Part shown: positions 36,086 to 46,333 of the stretch, piece after piece
Layout of the letters: every line of letters starts with the position of its first letter
How positions within the stretch are numbered: position 1 is the stretch's first letter
Source: Azoarcus sp031546845
GTDB taxonomy: Bacteria > Pseudomonadota > Gammaproteobacteria > Burkholderiales > Rhodocyclaceae
Length of the DNA stretch: 64,000 nt
Reading direction: 5' to 3'
Assembly: GCA_031546845.1 (NCBI GenBank)
Contig: JAVBJT010000014.1
Span: 1 to 64,000, forward strand
Notes under the pieces: generated by a model
Seen by the model: only the letters and a program-made list of their open reading frames with translations
The model's database searches: none
Told to the model about the DNA's origin: nothing
Position numbers and translations under genes: made by a program

Positions 36086-36486
36086 AGCGGTTGGACATCA
36101 AAATGCCGTTGCACGGCGGTGGGTTGGGTGGAGGTTTGGTTCTGTTTTCGCAGTGTTTCCCAAACCTTTTCAATGATGATCTGTGATGCGTCGTCCGGAT
36201 GGCAGGGCTTGCCGCAGGCGGATTCGATCAGTTGCCTGTTGCCGCGCCACAGTCCGTAATAGTTACGGATGCCGGTACCCCAGCCGTGATGAAAAAGGAT
36301 GAGGTCTTTTCGCGGGGTGTTTTGGATGCGTTCTTTGTCTTGCGGCGAAAGGCGTGCGATGAGATCGGTCACTACGCTGTCGACGGTTGTCGGCCATGTA
36401 TCTGGCCCGAGCAGGTCTTCCTGTGCCGTGGCGAAGCGGGGAGCGAGTAGATAAAGCAGCGCCAAGGCAAGCCGCAAGCGTTTCAT
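36082..36486 (-). CDS. DUF6794-like exported protein
   Basis: A 134-residue protein with a signal peptide (to about FATA) and a DUF6794-like domain (TTVDSVVTDLIARLSPQDKE, HHGWGTGIRNYYGLWRGN, HPDDASQIIIEKVWETL). The family occurs among toxin-immunity and secreted proteins. It is coupled by a 4-nt overlap to the next exported protein. Function unknown. Confidence 0.65.
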   Translation of the reverse strand: MKRLRLALALLYLLAPRFATAQEDLLGPDTWPTTVDSVVTDLIARLSPQDKERIQNTPRKDLILFHHGWGTGIRNYYGLWRGNRQLIESACGKPCHPDDASQIIIEKVWETLRKQNQTSTQPTAVQRHFDVQPL

Positions 36487-36668
36487 CGTTTGCGCATCCT
36501 CTTCATGTGCCAAGCCGATTCTGTGATGAATGGGCTAATGGTACCGCCGCCGCAGGGTATTGGGGAGAGGGAAGAGGGGGGTGAAAGGGTGGTGAAAACA
36601 GAACCCTGGGCGCTCCGATTACGGCTTTGCCGCATCGGGGCGTGGTTTTGAGCCTCTGGTATGCCGCT

Positions 36669-38183
36669 TCAAGCGGCGGGCGCGATGTTGGTCGATGCCG
36701 GGTCCGCTATTCCCGCCAGGCGGGCGATGGCGTCTTCGATACAGCCGGGTTCGAGAGCGGCGTAGCCCAGCAACAGAACGCGCTCGTTGAGGGCTGCGCA
36801 GGTTTCCATCGCGCAGGCGCTTTCGGCCAGGGTGTAAAGGCGCACACCGCGATGTAGCGCGGCGCGGACGATTTCGCGCGCGGGGGGAGCATGGGGTGGC
36901 AGATGCAAGGCGATGTGCATTCCGGCGTGTTCGCCGCTGATGGCGTAGTCGCTTCCGTACAAGGCGGAGAGGCCGGCGATGAGGCAGTCGCGCTGTTCGC
37001 GGTAGCGTTTGCGCAGCCCGTGCAGGTGCCGCGCATAGTCGTTGTTTTCGAAAAAGTGCGCCATGACGGCCTGGTCGAGACTGGGGCAGCCGTTGTTGAG
37101 GAGGGCTTTGCGCCGGGTCATGTCTTCGACCAGATCGGGCGGGCAGACCATGTAGCCCAGCCGCAGCCCTGGCCCGAGGATTTTGGAGAAGGTGCCCAGG
37201 TGGATGACGTTGCGCCCGTCGAGCGCCATGAGCGAGGGCAGCGGCGCTTCTTCGTAGCGGAAGTCGCCGTCGTAATCGTCTTCGACGATGTAGGCGCCGC
37301 TTTTTTCCGCCCAGGCGAGCAGGGCCCGGCGACGCGCCATCGACAGGGTGTAGCCGAGCGGGTATTGGTGCGCGGGGGTGACGTAGGCCAGCTGCGCCGG
37401 CTGTGCCGGAAGCGCATCGGTGCATAGCCCTTCGCCGTCGACGCCAACGCAGCAGATTCGGGCGCGGTGCAGTTCCAGCAGATTGTAGAAACCGGAGTAA
37501 CAGGGCGCTTCGGCGACGGCAACGCTGCCGGGCGTCAGGAAACGCGCGGCCAGAAGGCTGAGGGCTTCCTGGATGCCGGCGACGACGATGACTTGTTCGG
37601 GTTCGACGCGGATCGCCTTGGCCGCGCCGAGGTAGTCGGCGATGTGCATGCGCAGCGCCCATAGGCCGCAGGCCGGGGCGTATTCGGTCATCGACTGGCG
37701 GCCCGGCGCGTGGCGCAGCAATTCGCCGCTCAGGCGGCTCCAGAGGCGGTAGGGGAACGCGTTAGGGGACGGGCGACCCACCTTGAAGTCGTGGCGGATC
37801 GGCCTGGGCGGGGGGGCGATGTGCACGCCGGAGTCCCGGCACAGCCAGTCGGGTGCGGGCGCTTGGGTTCGATTGCGCCGCGCGGGGGCTGCCGGAGGGG
37901 CCGGGGTGCCGGCGGCGAGCGTGCCGCAGTCCGCGGCGACGAAGAAGCCGCGCCCGCGTTCGCCGTGGATGAAGCCGGCGGCGTCGAGCTTATCGAAGGC
38001 ACCGAGGACGGTGTTTTTCGAGACGCCGAGCGTGCGCGCCATTTCCGCCAGCGAGGGCAGGCGGTCGCCCGGTTTGAGCAGGCCGTGGAGGATGAATTGT
38101 TCGATCTGCTCGACGATCTGGGCTTGATACGGCACCGCCGATCCGCGATCGATCCGTAGCGGCAGGGCGATGGAGGTCGGCAT
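36669..38183 (-). CDS. MocR-type transcription regulator (GntR domain fused to aminotransferase)
   Basis: A 504-residue regulator with a GntR winged helix (about 14-82) joined to a type I aminotransferase-like domain carrying the PLP lysine (K334 in HLGTFSKILGPGLRLG). MocR/PdxR proteins sense PLP or amino compounds. It diverges from the cd1-cytochrome gene across about 200 bp, so it could regulate itself and possibly that gene, but no operator is proven. Confidence 0.85.
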   Translation of the reverse strand: MPTSIALPLRIDRGSAVPYQAQIVEQIEQFILHGLLKPGDRLPSLAEMARTLGVSKNTVLGAFDKLDAAGFIHGERGRGFFVAADCGTLAAGTPAPPAAPARRNRTQAPAPDWLCRDSGVHIAPPPRPIRHDFKVGRPSPNAFPYRLWSRLSGELLRHAPGRQSMTEYAPACGLWALRMHIADYLGAAKAIRVEPEQVIVVAGIQEALSLLAARFLTPGSVAVAEAPCYSGFYNLLELHRARICCVGVDGEGLCTDALPAQPAQLAYVTPAHQYPLGYTLSMARRRALLAWAEKSGAYIVEDDYDGDFRYEEAPLPSLMALDGRNVIHLGTFSKILGPGLRLGYMVCPPDLVEDMTRRKALLNNGCPSLDQAVMAHFFENNDYARHLHGLRKRYREQRDCLIAGLSALYGSDYAISGEHAGMHIALHLPPHAPPAREIVRAALHRGVRLYTLAESACAMETCAALNERVLLLGYAALEPGCIEDAIARLAGIADPASTNIAPAA

Positions 38184-38384
38184 GACAATTCCCTTGGTCG
38201 AGGCTGAATGGGGTCATAGGCGCGCGGCGGATGCCGGTTGTTCGCCGGCCCATTCTTCCCAGGATTATCTCCCTTCTTGCCACATGGGCTTTACCCATCG
38301 CGCGGCGCAAGGCGTACCTAAACACGATGCGCGCGTATGCGCATAGTGCAACAGGTTCGATCAATAGCCTCAAGGGAGGTCACG

Positions 38385-39959
38385 ATGTCATCCAGGGTTG
38401 CTGTTTCCGCCGGTATTTCTCTTTCCGTTGCGCTGGCGCTGTGCTGTCCGGCGGTGTTTGCCGCCGATAAGGGAGAGCAGGAGCGCGGCGAAAAGCTGTT
38501 TCTTGAAAATTGCGCGGTTTGCCACGGCGCCGATCGCGGCGGCTACATCGCGCCGGGGCTGACACGCGAACGCCTGGTGCAGAGCGAGGCGGCGCTGCGC
38601 GGCACGATGATGACGGGGATTCCCGATACGCTGATGCCGCCTTTTGCCGGGCGCTTGTCCGACGACGATTTGCGCACGCTGGCGCATTTTGTGAAGACGC
38701 AGCCGAAGGCGGAATACGCCTGGGACATGGAGGAGATCGGGAAGAGCGTGCAGGTGCTCGAGGATGAGAAAAGTCTTCCCGCCAAGCCGACGTATGCGAT
38801 CGATTCGGTATACGACCTGATGGCCATCGTGGCGCGTGGCCGTTATGGAAAGGCGCGCGGAACGGATGGGTCGAAATTGGTGTTTTTCGACGGTAAGCGC
38901 AACAAGATGGTCGGGGAAATCATTGTCGATGCGCCGCATATCATCGATTTCAGCCCGGTCAACGAGCGCTGGGCCTGGCTCAAGACCGATATGGGTGAGG
39001 TACTGAAGATCGATCTCTATTCGCTGAAAGTGGTGCGCAAGGCCAAGGTTGGTCTGACCGGGCCGAGCATCGCGCTTTCCGGCGACGGCAAATGGCTGGC
39101 GGTGGGTTCGTTCGTGCCCAACAGCGTGGTGATCATGAAGGCCGATACGCTTGAGCCGGTGAAGTATATAAGCCTGGAAGGCGAGGATCCGGACGGGAAG
39201 GTCGTCAAATCGGCGGGCGGCCCGATTATCGGCAGCCGGATCAATAACAAGTTCGCGATTTCGCTGCGCCAGGCTGGCCAAGTCTGGATTGTCGATCCGG
39301 ACCGGCCCGGAATGCCGGTGACGAAACTCGAGAAGGTCGGGCGCATGCTGCATGACACGTTCCTGTCGTCGGACGGGCGTTATTCGATGGTCGCCGCGTA
39401 TGACGACAATAAAGTTGTCGCGATCGATCTGAAAAACGACAAGGTGGTGCGCGATATTCCGGTCGGCTGCCAGCCGCATCTGGGGTCGGGCGCCATCATC
39501 CGGGTCGGGCAGCGGGAGCTGGCCTTCGGTACCAATATCGGCAGTTGCGATTTGGGCGATGTCGTGAGCGTTTGGGATATGAAGGACTTTTCGCTGGTCA
39601 AGAATATTCCGGTTGCCGGCCCGACCGAATCGCCGGCGGCGCATCCCAATGCACCTTATGTCGCCGTGGACATCGTGACCAAGGACCGCAAGGCCTCGAC
39701 GATTCAACTGATCGACAAGAATACGTTGGAGGTCGCCAAAACGCTGGAAGTCGGCGGGCATGCCTTCTTCCCGGAATACAACCGCGCGGGCGACTTTCTC
39801 TACGTCAGCGCCGGTTACTACGGCGACCGCCTGCGCATTTACGACAGCAAGACACTGGAACTGGTCGCCGAGCAGAAGATGGAAAGCCCCGCCGGTATTT
39901 TCTCGCGGGCGCGCACACGCTGGCTGACGGTTGGGTTGCCGGAATCGCGCCCGTTCTGA
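38385..39959 (+). CDS. Cytochrome cd1-type protein, NirN-like
   Basis: A 524-residue exported protein. Signal peptide residues 1-26; a cytochrome c domain with C43-x2-C46-H47; then an eight-bladed d1-heme propeller domain. H323 (RMLHDTFLS) and H365 (CQPHLGSGA) match the positions of the two active-site histidines of cd1 nitrite reductase. The c-domain wording (GYIAPGLT) and length are closer to NirN than to NirS. NirN supports the last step of heme d1 assembly. The start has a GGGAGGT site. Confidence 0.8.
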   Translation: MSSRVAVSAGISLSVALALCCPAVFAADKGEQERGEKLFLENCAVCHGADRGGYIAPGLTRERLVQSEAALRGTMMTGIPDTLMPPFAGRLSDDDLRTLAHFVKTQPKAEYAWDMEEIGKSVQVLEDEKSLPAKPTYAIDSVYDLMAIVARGRYGKARGTDGSKLVFFDGKRNKMVGEIIVDAPHIIDFSPVNERWAWLKTDMGEVLKIDLYSLKVVRKAKVGLTGPSIALSGDGKWLAVGSFVPNSVVIMKADTLEPVKYISLEGEDPDGKVVKSAGGPIIGSRINNKFAISLRQAGQVWIVDPDRPGMPVTKLEKVGRMLHDTFLSSDGRYSMVAAYDDNKVVAIDLKNDKVVRDIPVGCQPHLGSGAIIRVGQRELAFGTNIGSCDLGDVVSVWDMKDFSLVKNIPVAGPTESPAAHPNAPYVAVDIVTKDRKASTIQLIDKNTLEVAKTLEVGGHAFFPEYNRAGDFLYVSAGYYGDRLRIYDSKTLELVAEQKMESPAGIFSRARTRWLTVGLPESRPF

Positions 39960-40024
39960 GCGCGTGATTTCCCCGTCTTCCCCGTGCTTTGCACGTCACA
40001 TTCCAGAATCAGAAAGGTAGTGCG

Positions 40025-40345
40025 ATGAATACGATTCGATGTTCCATGCTTGCAGTGGCGTTGCTGCTGGGCGCGGCGAATGTCCACGCCGCCGGGGCGC
40101 CGGGTGCCAAGGCGGCGGAGTTGCTGTCGCTGTGCGCCACGTGTCACGGCATCGACGGTATCAGCAGCGTCGATCTCCAGCCGAATCTGGCCGGGCAGAA
40201 GAAGGCTTATCTTGCCAAGCAGTTGCAGGATTTCCGCCGCAAGGAGCGGGTGAACGAGGTGATGACGCCGATGGCCGAGCCGCTCGACGATGCGGAGATC
40301 GAGCAACTGGCGGAGTATTTTTCCTCACGCCCTGGGGCGGAGTAG
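40025..40345 (+). CDS. Small cytochrome c
   Basis: A 106-residue monoheme cytochrome c with a signal peptide (to about VHAA) and C37-x2-C40-H41, with a C-terminal MTPMAEPL region that supplies the axial methionine. It resembles NirC/c553-type electron carriers and lies between the cd1 protein and a NirE-type gene, so it is a likely redox partner of the cd1 protein. Confidence 0.82.
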   Translation: MNTIRCSMLAVALLLGAANVHAAGAPGAKAAELLSLCATCHGIDGISSVDLQPNLAGQKKAYLAKQLQDFRRKERVNEVMTPMAEPLDDAEIEQLAEYFSSRPGAE

Positions 40346-40408
40346 TACCGGTGGCCGCCGCCGTGCAATGATGGTGGTGGCATTTTTCCTTTTCCGATGG
40401 AGGCCGGC

Positions 40409-41242
40409 ATGGCGGAGGTGGATTTGCAAGCGCGAAGCGCGCCGGGGTGGCCCGGCAAGGTATGGCTGGTGGGTGCCGGGCCGGGCGATCCGGAGTTGCT
40501 GACGTTGAAGGCGGTGCGCGCGCTCGGCGCCGCCGATCTGATTTTGATCGACGATCTGGTCAACCCGGCGGTGCTCGATTTTGCGCCCGCGCATGCGCTT
40601 GTTCGCCATGTCGGCAAGCGCGGCGGGTGCCGCTCCACGGCGCAGAACGACATCCACGACATGATGGCGCGGGCGGCGCTGGGTGGTAAGAACGTCGTCC
40701 GCTTGAAGGGGGGCGATCCGATGATTTTCGGCCGTGGGCATGAGGAGCTTCGTTATCTGCGTGAGCTTGGGATCGAGGCCGAGGTAATCAACGGGCTGAC
40801 CGCGGGCATGGCGGCGGCCACCAGCGCCGGTATTCCGCTGACCGACCGCACCTGTTGCCACGGCGTTACTTTCGTTACCGCGCATACCCAGGAAGAAGGG
40901 GCGCCCGACTGGGCCGCGCTGGCCGGTGGCGGGACGACCCTGGTCATCTACATGGGCATGAGCTGTATAGAGGCGGTCGGCAACGGCCTGCGACGCGGCG
41001 GCATGGCGGGGGCCATGCCCGCCGCTATCGTCGCTTCGGCCAGTCTGCCGCAAGAGCGTATCGCGTATTGCACGCTCGCCACATTGGTGGCGACGGCGCG
41101 GCGCGAGAAGCTTGCCAGCCCCGCCATCATCATTGTTGGCCGGGTTGCCGCGCTGGCGGATCGCATTGGGCAATCGCCGCCCGAGCTGTGCGCTCGTGTG
41201 ATGGCGCAGCGCTTGCTTCCGGAAACGCCGCTATCCGCGTGA
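40409..41242 (+). CDS. Uroporphyrinogen-III C-methyltransferase (NirE/CobA type)
   Basis: A 277-residue SUMT. The family motifs are all visible: VWLVGAGPGDPELLTLKAVRAL, RLKGGDPMIFGRGHEE and the central GLTAGMAAATSAGIPLTDR. It methylates uroporphyrinogen III to precorrin-2, the branch point to siroheme, cobalamin and heme d1. Standing beside a cd1-type protein suggests heme d1 supply (NirE role). Start 40409 is preferred because GGAGG lies just before; 40397 is possible. Confidence 0.85.
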   Translation: MAEVDLQARSAPGWPGKVWLVGAGPGDPELLTLKAVRALGAADLILIDDLVNPAVLDFAPAHALVRHVGKRGGCRSTAQNDIHDMMARAALGGKNVVRLKGGDPMIFGRGHEELRYLRELGIEAEVINGLTAGMAAATSAGIPLTDRTCCHGVTFVTAHTQEEGAPDWAALAGGGTTLVIYMGMSCIEAVGNGLRRGGMAGAMPAAIVASASLPQERIAYCTLATLVATARREKLASPAIIIVGRVAALADRIGQSPPELCARVMAQRLLPETPLSA

Positions 41243-41334
41243 CTTCGGGCGTTGCCGTTTTTCCAGGCTTGGGAGGATAAATCGGCATTTCGCACGCGGC
41301 TCATCGATGCGCGTGTTGAATGCAGGCATCGCTT

Positions 41335-42662
<1,328 letters not shown>

Positions 42663-42666
<4 letters not shown>

Positions 42667-44660
42667 GCGGGGAGCCGCCGCAGAAAAATGGGTTCGGTGC
42701 GCGCGGAGCGCGGCGCATCGCCACGGGTTCCGTTGTTTCCGCTCTGGCCGCTCAGTGGCAGGCGGATGCTGAAACATGTGCCTTGCCCGGGCGTGCTCTC
42801 GACGCCGATGGTGCCGTTGTAGCGGGTGACCGTCGAACGCACGATGGACAAGCCCAGCCCGGTGCCCATGGCGCCGTCTGCGCGCTGGCTGTAGAAGGGC
42901 TGGAAGATGCGGGCGAGATTGTCTGGCGGGATGCCGACGCCGGTGTCGGCGATTTCGATGAGCACATGATCGGCGTCGATACTGCTGCGCAGATAGACTT
43001 TGCCGCCATCGGGCATGGCGTGGTGGGCGTTTTGCACCATGTTGAAGATCATCATGCGCAATTCGCTCGGGTCGGCATGGACCGTGGGCGATTCCGGCGC
43101 GAATTCCTCGATCTGCTCAACGCCGCGCGCGAGCGCGTCGTAGTTGAGCAGCGTGGCCGCATCGTGCATCGCGTGGTTGACTTCGATGCTTTGCAGCACC
43201 TCGTTGGGGTGGCGGCACAGCAACAGCAGGCGGCGCGTGACTTCGATGCAGCGGTCGATTTCCCCATCGACCAGGCCAAGGCAATCTTCCAGCTCATTTT
43301 CGGCCAAGGTGTTTTCGCGGGTGCTGCGCGTCAGGCTTTGCACCGCCAGACGCACCGAGGCCAGCGGATTATGGATTTCGTGCGCGATGCCGGCGGCGAG
43401 CATGCCGATTTCCGACAGGCGTTGTTCCTGTGAGTATCTGGCCAGCGTGGATAGGTCGCGCAGCGATTCGACGACGCAGGCTTGTTCTCCATCCGGCCCT
43501 GCCAGCACGATGCGCGATGCGACGGTTTCAACGGCGACTTCGGTGCCGTCTGCGCGGAAAAGCCGCTGCTCGTATTTGAGCACCGGTTGCGCGTCGTTCA
43601 GCGCGTGTAAGGGGCACAGCGCCAGGGTGGGCGGGCACGCCTCGTCGAGGGCGTGGCTGGTGCGGTAGCACTTTTGCCCGAGGGCGGCTTCGCGGCTCAG
43701 ATCCAGCAGTTTGCAGTAGGCGTTGTTGATGGCGAGGATGCGGTGGTCCGGGCTGATGACGCGCACCGCGTCGGGCAGGCTGTCGAGCAGGCTGCGCAGG
43801 TAGTGCTGTTGGGCGTGCAATTCGCCGTAGGTGGTTTCGAGGTTGGCCGCCATGCGGTTGAAGGTTTGCCCGAGCTGCGCCAGTTCGTCGTCGTCGCGCG
43901 TGGATACGCGCACGGTGTGGTCGCCTTCGCTGAGGCGGTGCGCGGCTGCGGCCAGCGCGTCGACGGGCGTCATCACATAGCGGCGCAGCGCGTGGTAGCC
44001 CACCATGCACGATAGCAGCATGACCAGCGCCGCGCCGGCGGTCAGCCCCAGCGCGCTGTTGCGCGCCTGGGCGCGCATGGTGTCGGCGTCGTAATCGACC
44101 ACCAGCACGCCGTTGAGCGGGTGGGTATCCAAGGGGCCGTGACAGCCGGTACAGGCGGCTTGGTTGAAGACGGGATTGATCGAGCGCAGCACTTCCTGCC
44201 CGGAGTCGAGCGTGGTGAATTGAGCGCGGCCGGTGCTGCCAATGTCGCCGATACCGCTCGGCAAGGGGAAATGCCGCCCGGCAAGCTGTGGGTCGGAGGC
44301 GAAGTGGATCGTGCCGGTGGGGTCGAGGATACGCACGCCGAGAATGCCCGGCTGTTGCCCTAGGCGGGCGATGATTTGTTGCAAGCCGGGCACGTCGCGC
44401 TTGAGCATGGCGTTTTCGAGCGCGGCTTCGAGCAAGCGGTTGACTTGCATCGATGCGACGGTGCGTTCCTGCGTGAGTTGACCGCGATAGACCGCGAAGA
44501 ACGCGAGCAATAGCAGCACCGAGGCGAGCGCCGAGGCGGCCAGCATCGCCAGCATGATCTTGCGCCGCAGCCGGGCTGCCCACCAGGCGCGCAACCGGCT
44601 GGGCAGCAGGCTGGGCGTCGGGTGGGATGGGCTGGCGATGCTTTCGGTGGGGGCTGACAT
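42663..44660 (-). CDS. Sensor histidine kinase with periplasmic heme c motif
   Basis: A 665-residue kinase. Helix 1 about 34-58; a periplasmic sensor with C170-x2-C173-H174, a potential covalent heme c site; helix 2 about 205-222; HAMP; a PAS domain carrying clustered cysteines (C316, C331, C342, C349); H-box GIAHEIHNPL (H427) and ATPase domain (DTGVGIP, GTGLGLSIV). The heme c motif suggests sensing of redox state, NO or another oxidant in the periplasm. It drives the NtrC-type partner downstream. Confidence 0.88.
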
Positions 44661-44816
44661 GGCGGGACGATTCGCTACGGCTCGCGCCACGATAGTCGTC
44701 GGCGTGCGATCAGGCAATAGCGGCGCTCGTTTTTGAGCGGGGAGAGGCTGTGTGCGCCCCGATACCGAGGAAGAACGCTGGCGGGAAGCTGGGGCGAGAC
44801 GATACGGCCAGGGCCG

Positions 44817-45626
44817 TTACCAAGTCGGCCCCGCGCCCGGTATGAAGGGATCGGCATCGCCATCGCCACAGGTGGGGCTTTGCGGTGCTGCTTTTTTCGG
44901 CTTTGTTTCTTCCGTCGGCGGAGGCGGGTAGGGAGCGTTGGCGAGCACGACCAAGGCTGCACGCAAGGCGCGCAGATAGTCCGCGGTCAGCATCCCCAGC
45001 GCGGCGTAAAACGGTGTTGCCGCGCGGCCGGCAACGCGCTCGGCGAAACGATCGATCCACAGCAGCAGATGCGCGTCGAGAAAATCCGCCGCCGGGCGTA
45101 GCGCGGCATCGTCGGCGGCGAGGGTGCATAGATGGGCAACGAACTGCAGTTGCAGGCTGAGGTTGTCGTCCTGCCGCCGCCGCCAGTCGCCCGCTCCCAG
45201 ATCGTATTTCCGGTACCACTCGCGCACCGCGAACATCGGCTCTTGGCGCTCCAGCCCTTCGTCGTCGAGCCAGGCGGATTCGTTGGGCGAGGCGTGGTAG
45301 CGGCTGGTGAGGTAGATCGCGGCGTAATCGACCGCGAGTTCGTCCAGCGGAATCCGCAAGGCCGGGTCGTCGCCCGCGAGCGTTTGCGCCATCAGCAACC
45401 GGGCTTCCTCGCCTTCGCGGATGCTTGGCGGCAGTGCCAAGCAGGCGGGAAAATCCGCCGCCTTGAGCGCGGCCAGGGTGTCGTCATCCAGCTCGACGCC
45501 ATGCAAGCGGGCGAGCAGGGTGAGGTCTTCGGCCACCATGCCGCGCCACGACACCGGCTCCCGTGTAGTTTCCTGGGTGTCGGTGGTTACAGTCGTGGTA
45601 TCGGGCATGGGGTTTTCACTTTGCAT
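44817..45626 (-). CDS. TorD/DmsD-like molybdoenzyme chaperone
   Basis: A 269-residue all-helical protein with the TorD-family signature near the middle (LAVDYAAIYLTSRYHASPNESAWLDDEG). The ending is proline-rich. TorD-like chaperones bind the Tat signal of their molybdoenzyme and hold it until cofactor insertion is complete. It starts 8 nt after the ferredoxin gene and serves the DmsA-like enzyme. Alternative start at 45608. Confidence 0.82.
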   Translation of the reverse strand: MQSENPMPDTTTVTTDTQETTREPVSWRGMVAEDLTLLARLHGVELDDDTLAALKAADFPACLALPPSIREGEEARLLMAQTLAGDDPALRIPLDELAVDYAAIYLTSRYHASPNESAWLDDEGLERQEPMFAVREWYRKYDLGAGDWRRRQDDNLSLQLQFVAHLCTLAADDAALRPAADFLDAHLLLWIDRFAERVAGRAATPFYAALGMLTADYLRALRAALVVLANAPYPPPPTEETKPKKAAPQSPTCGDGDADPFIPGAGPTW

Positions 45627-45633
45627 CGTGCTT

Positions 45634-46317
45634 TCAGCTTACATCATCGACGCGGCCTTTGCTGTGGGGCACGAAGACGATGGATGGGTTGGTCAGTTCC
45701 GGGTTGGCGAAATTCTTCACCGCGCGCACGACCTTTTCGTTCGGGCCGACTGCTTTGGTTGGGTATTTCCCCGCGCGCAACTGGTCGATGGGGCCGATGT
45801 CGAGCACGCGCATCATGCACGCTTGCACACAGTAAGGCGTGCGGCCGGCATCGATTTCGTCGACGCACATGTTGCACTTCTTGACGATGTTTTCGACCGC
45901 GTCGAACTGCGGTGCGCCGTAAGGGCAGACCGCCTCGCAACGCCGGCAGCCGATGCACAGGGTGCTGTCGATGTCGACGATGCCGTCCTTGGGGCGCTTC
46001 CAGATCGCGCCGGTGGGACAGGACGGCAGGCACGCCGGTTCGGAGCAATGGTTGCACGACACATTGACCTTGTACGCGAAGACGTCCGGGTAGGTGCCGC
46101 CTTCGATGTACATCACGCGCCGGAAGCGCGGGCCCGCCGCCAGACCGTTTTTGTCTTTGCACGCGATTTCGCAGGCGCGGCAGCCGATGCAGTCCACGTT
46201 GTTGTGCACGAAACCAAGCTGCATTTTCGGCACAACAGGGGTGTACACCTCTTTTTTGCGCTGCTTCACCGCTTCCTTGACGCGAGCCTTTTTATCGTCG
46301 TCGATAGGGTTCGTCAT
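45634..46317 (-). CDS. DmsB-like four-cluster ferredoxin subunit
   Basis: A 227-residue protein with four 4Fe-4S cysteine groups: CIGCRACEIAC, CNHCSEPACLPSC, CIGCRRCEAVC and CNMC...CVQAC. This is the DmsB/PhsB/NrfC arrangement of electron-transfer subunits. It lacks a signal peptide, so it would be carried across the membrane by the Tat signal of the catalytic subunit. The start at 46317 follows the catalytic gene by 16 nt. Confidence 0.9.
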   Translation of the reverse strand: MTNPIDDDKKARVKEAVKQRKKEVYTPVVPKMQLGFVHNNVDCIGCRACEIACKDKNGLAAGPRFRRVMYIEGGTYPDVFAYKVNVSCNHCSEPACLPSCPTGAIWKRPKDGIVDIDSTLCIGCRRCEAVCPYGAPQFDAVENIVKKCNMCVDEIDAGRTPYCVQACMMRVLDIGPIDQLRAGKYPTKAVGPNEKVVRAVKNFANPELTNPSIVFVPHSKGRVDDVS

Positions 46318-46333
46318 GGTCTCGATTCCTTGC

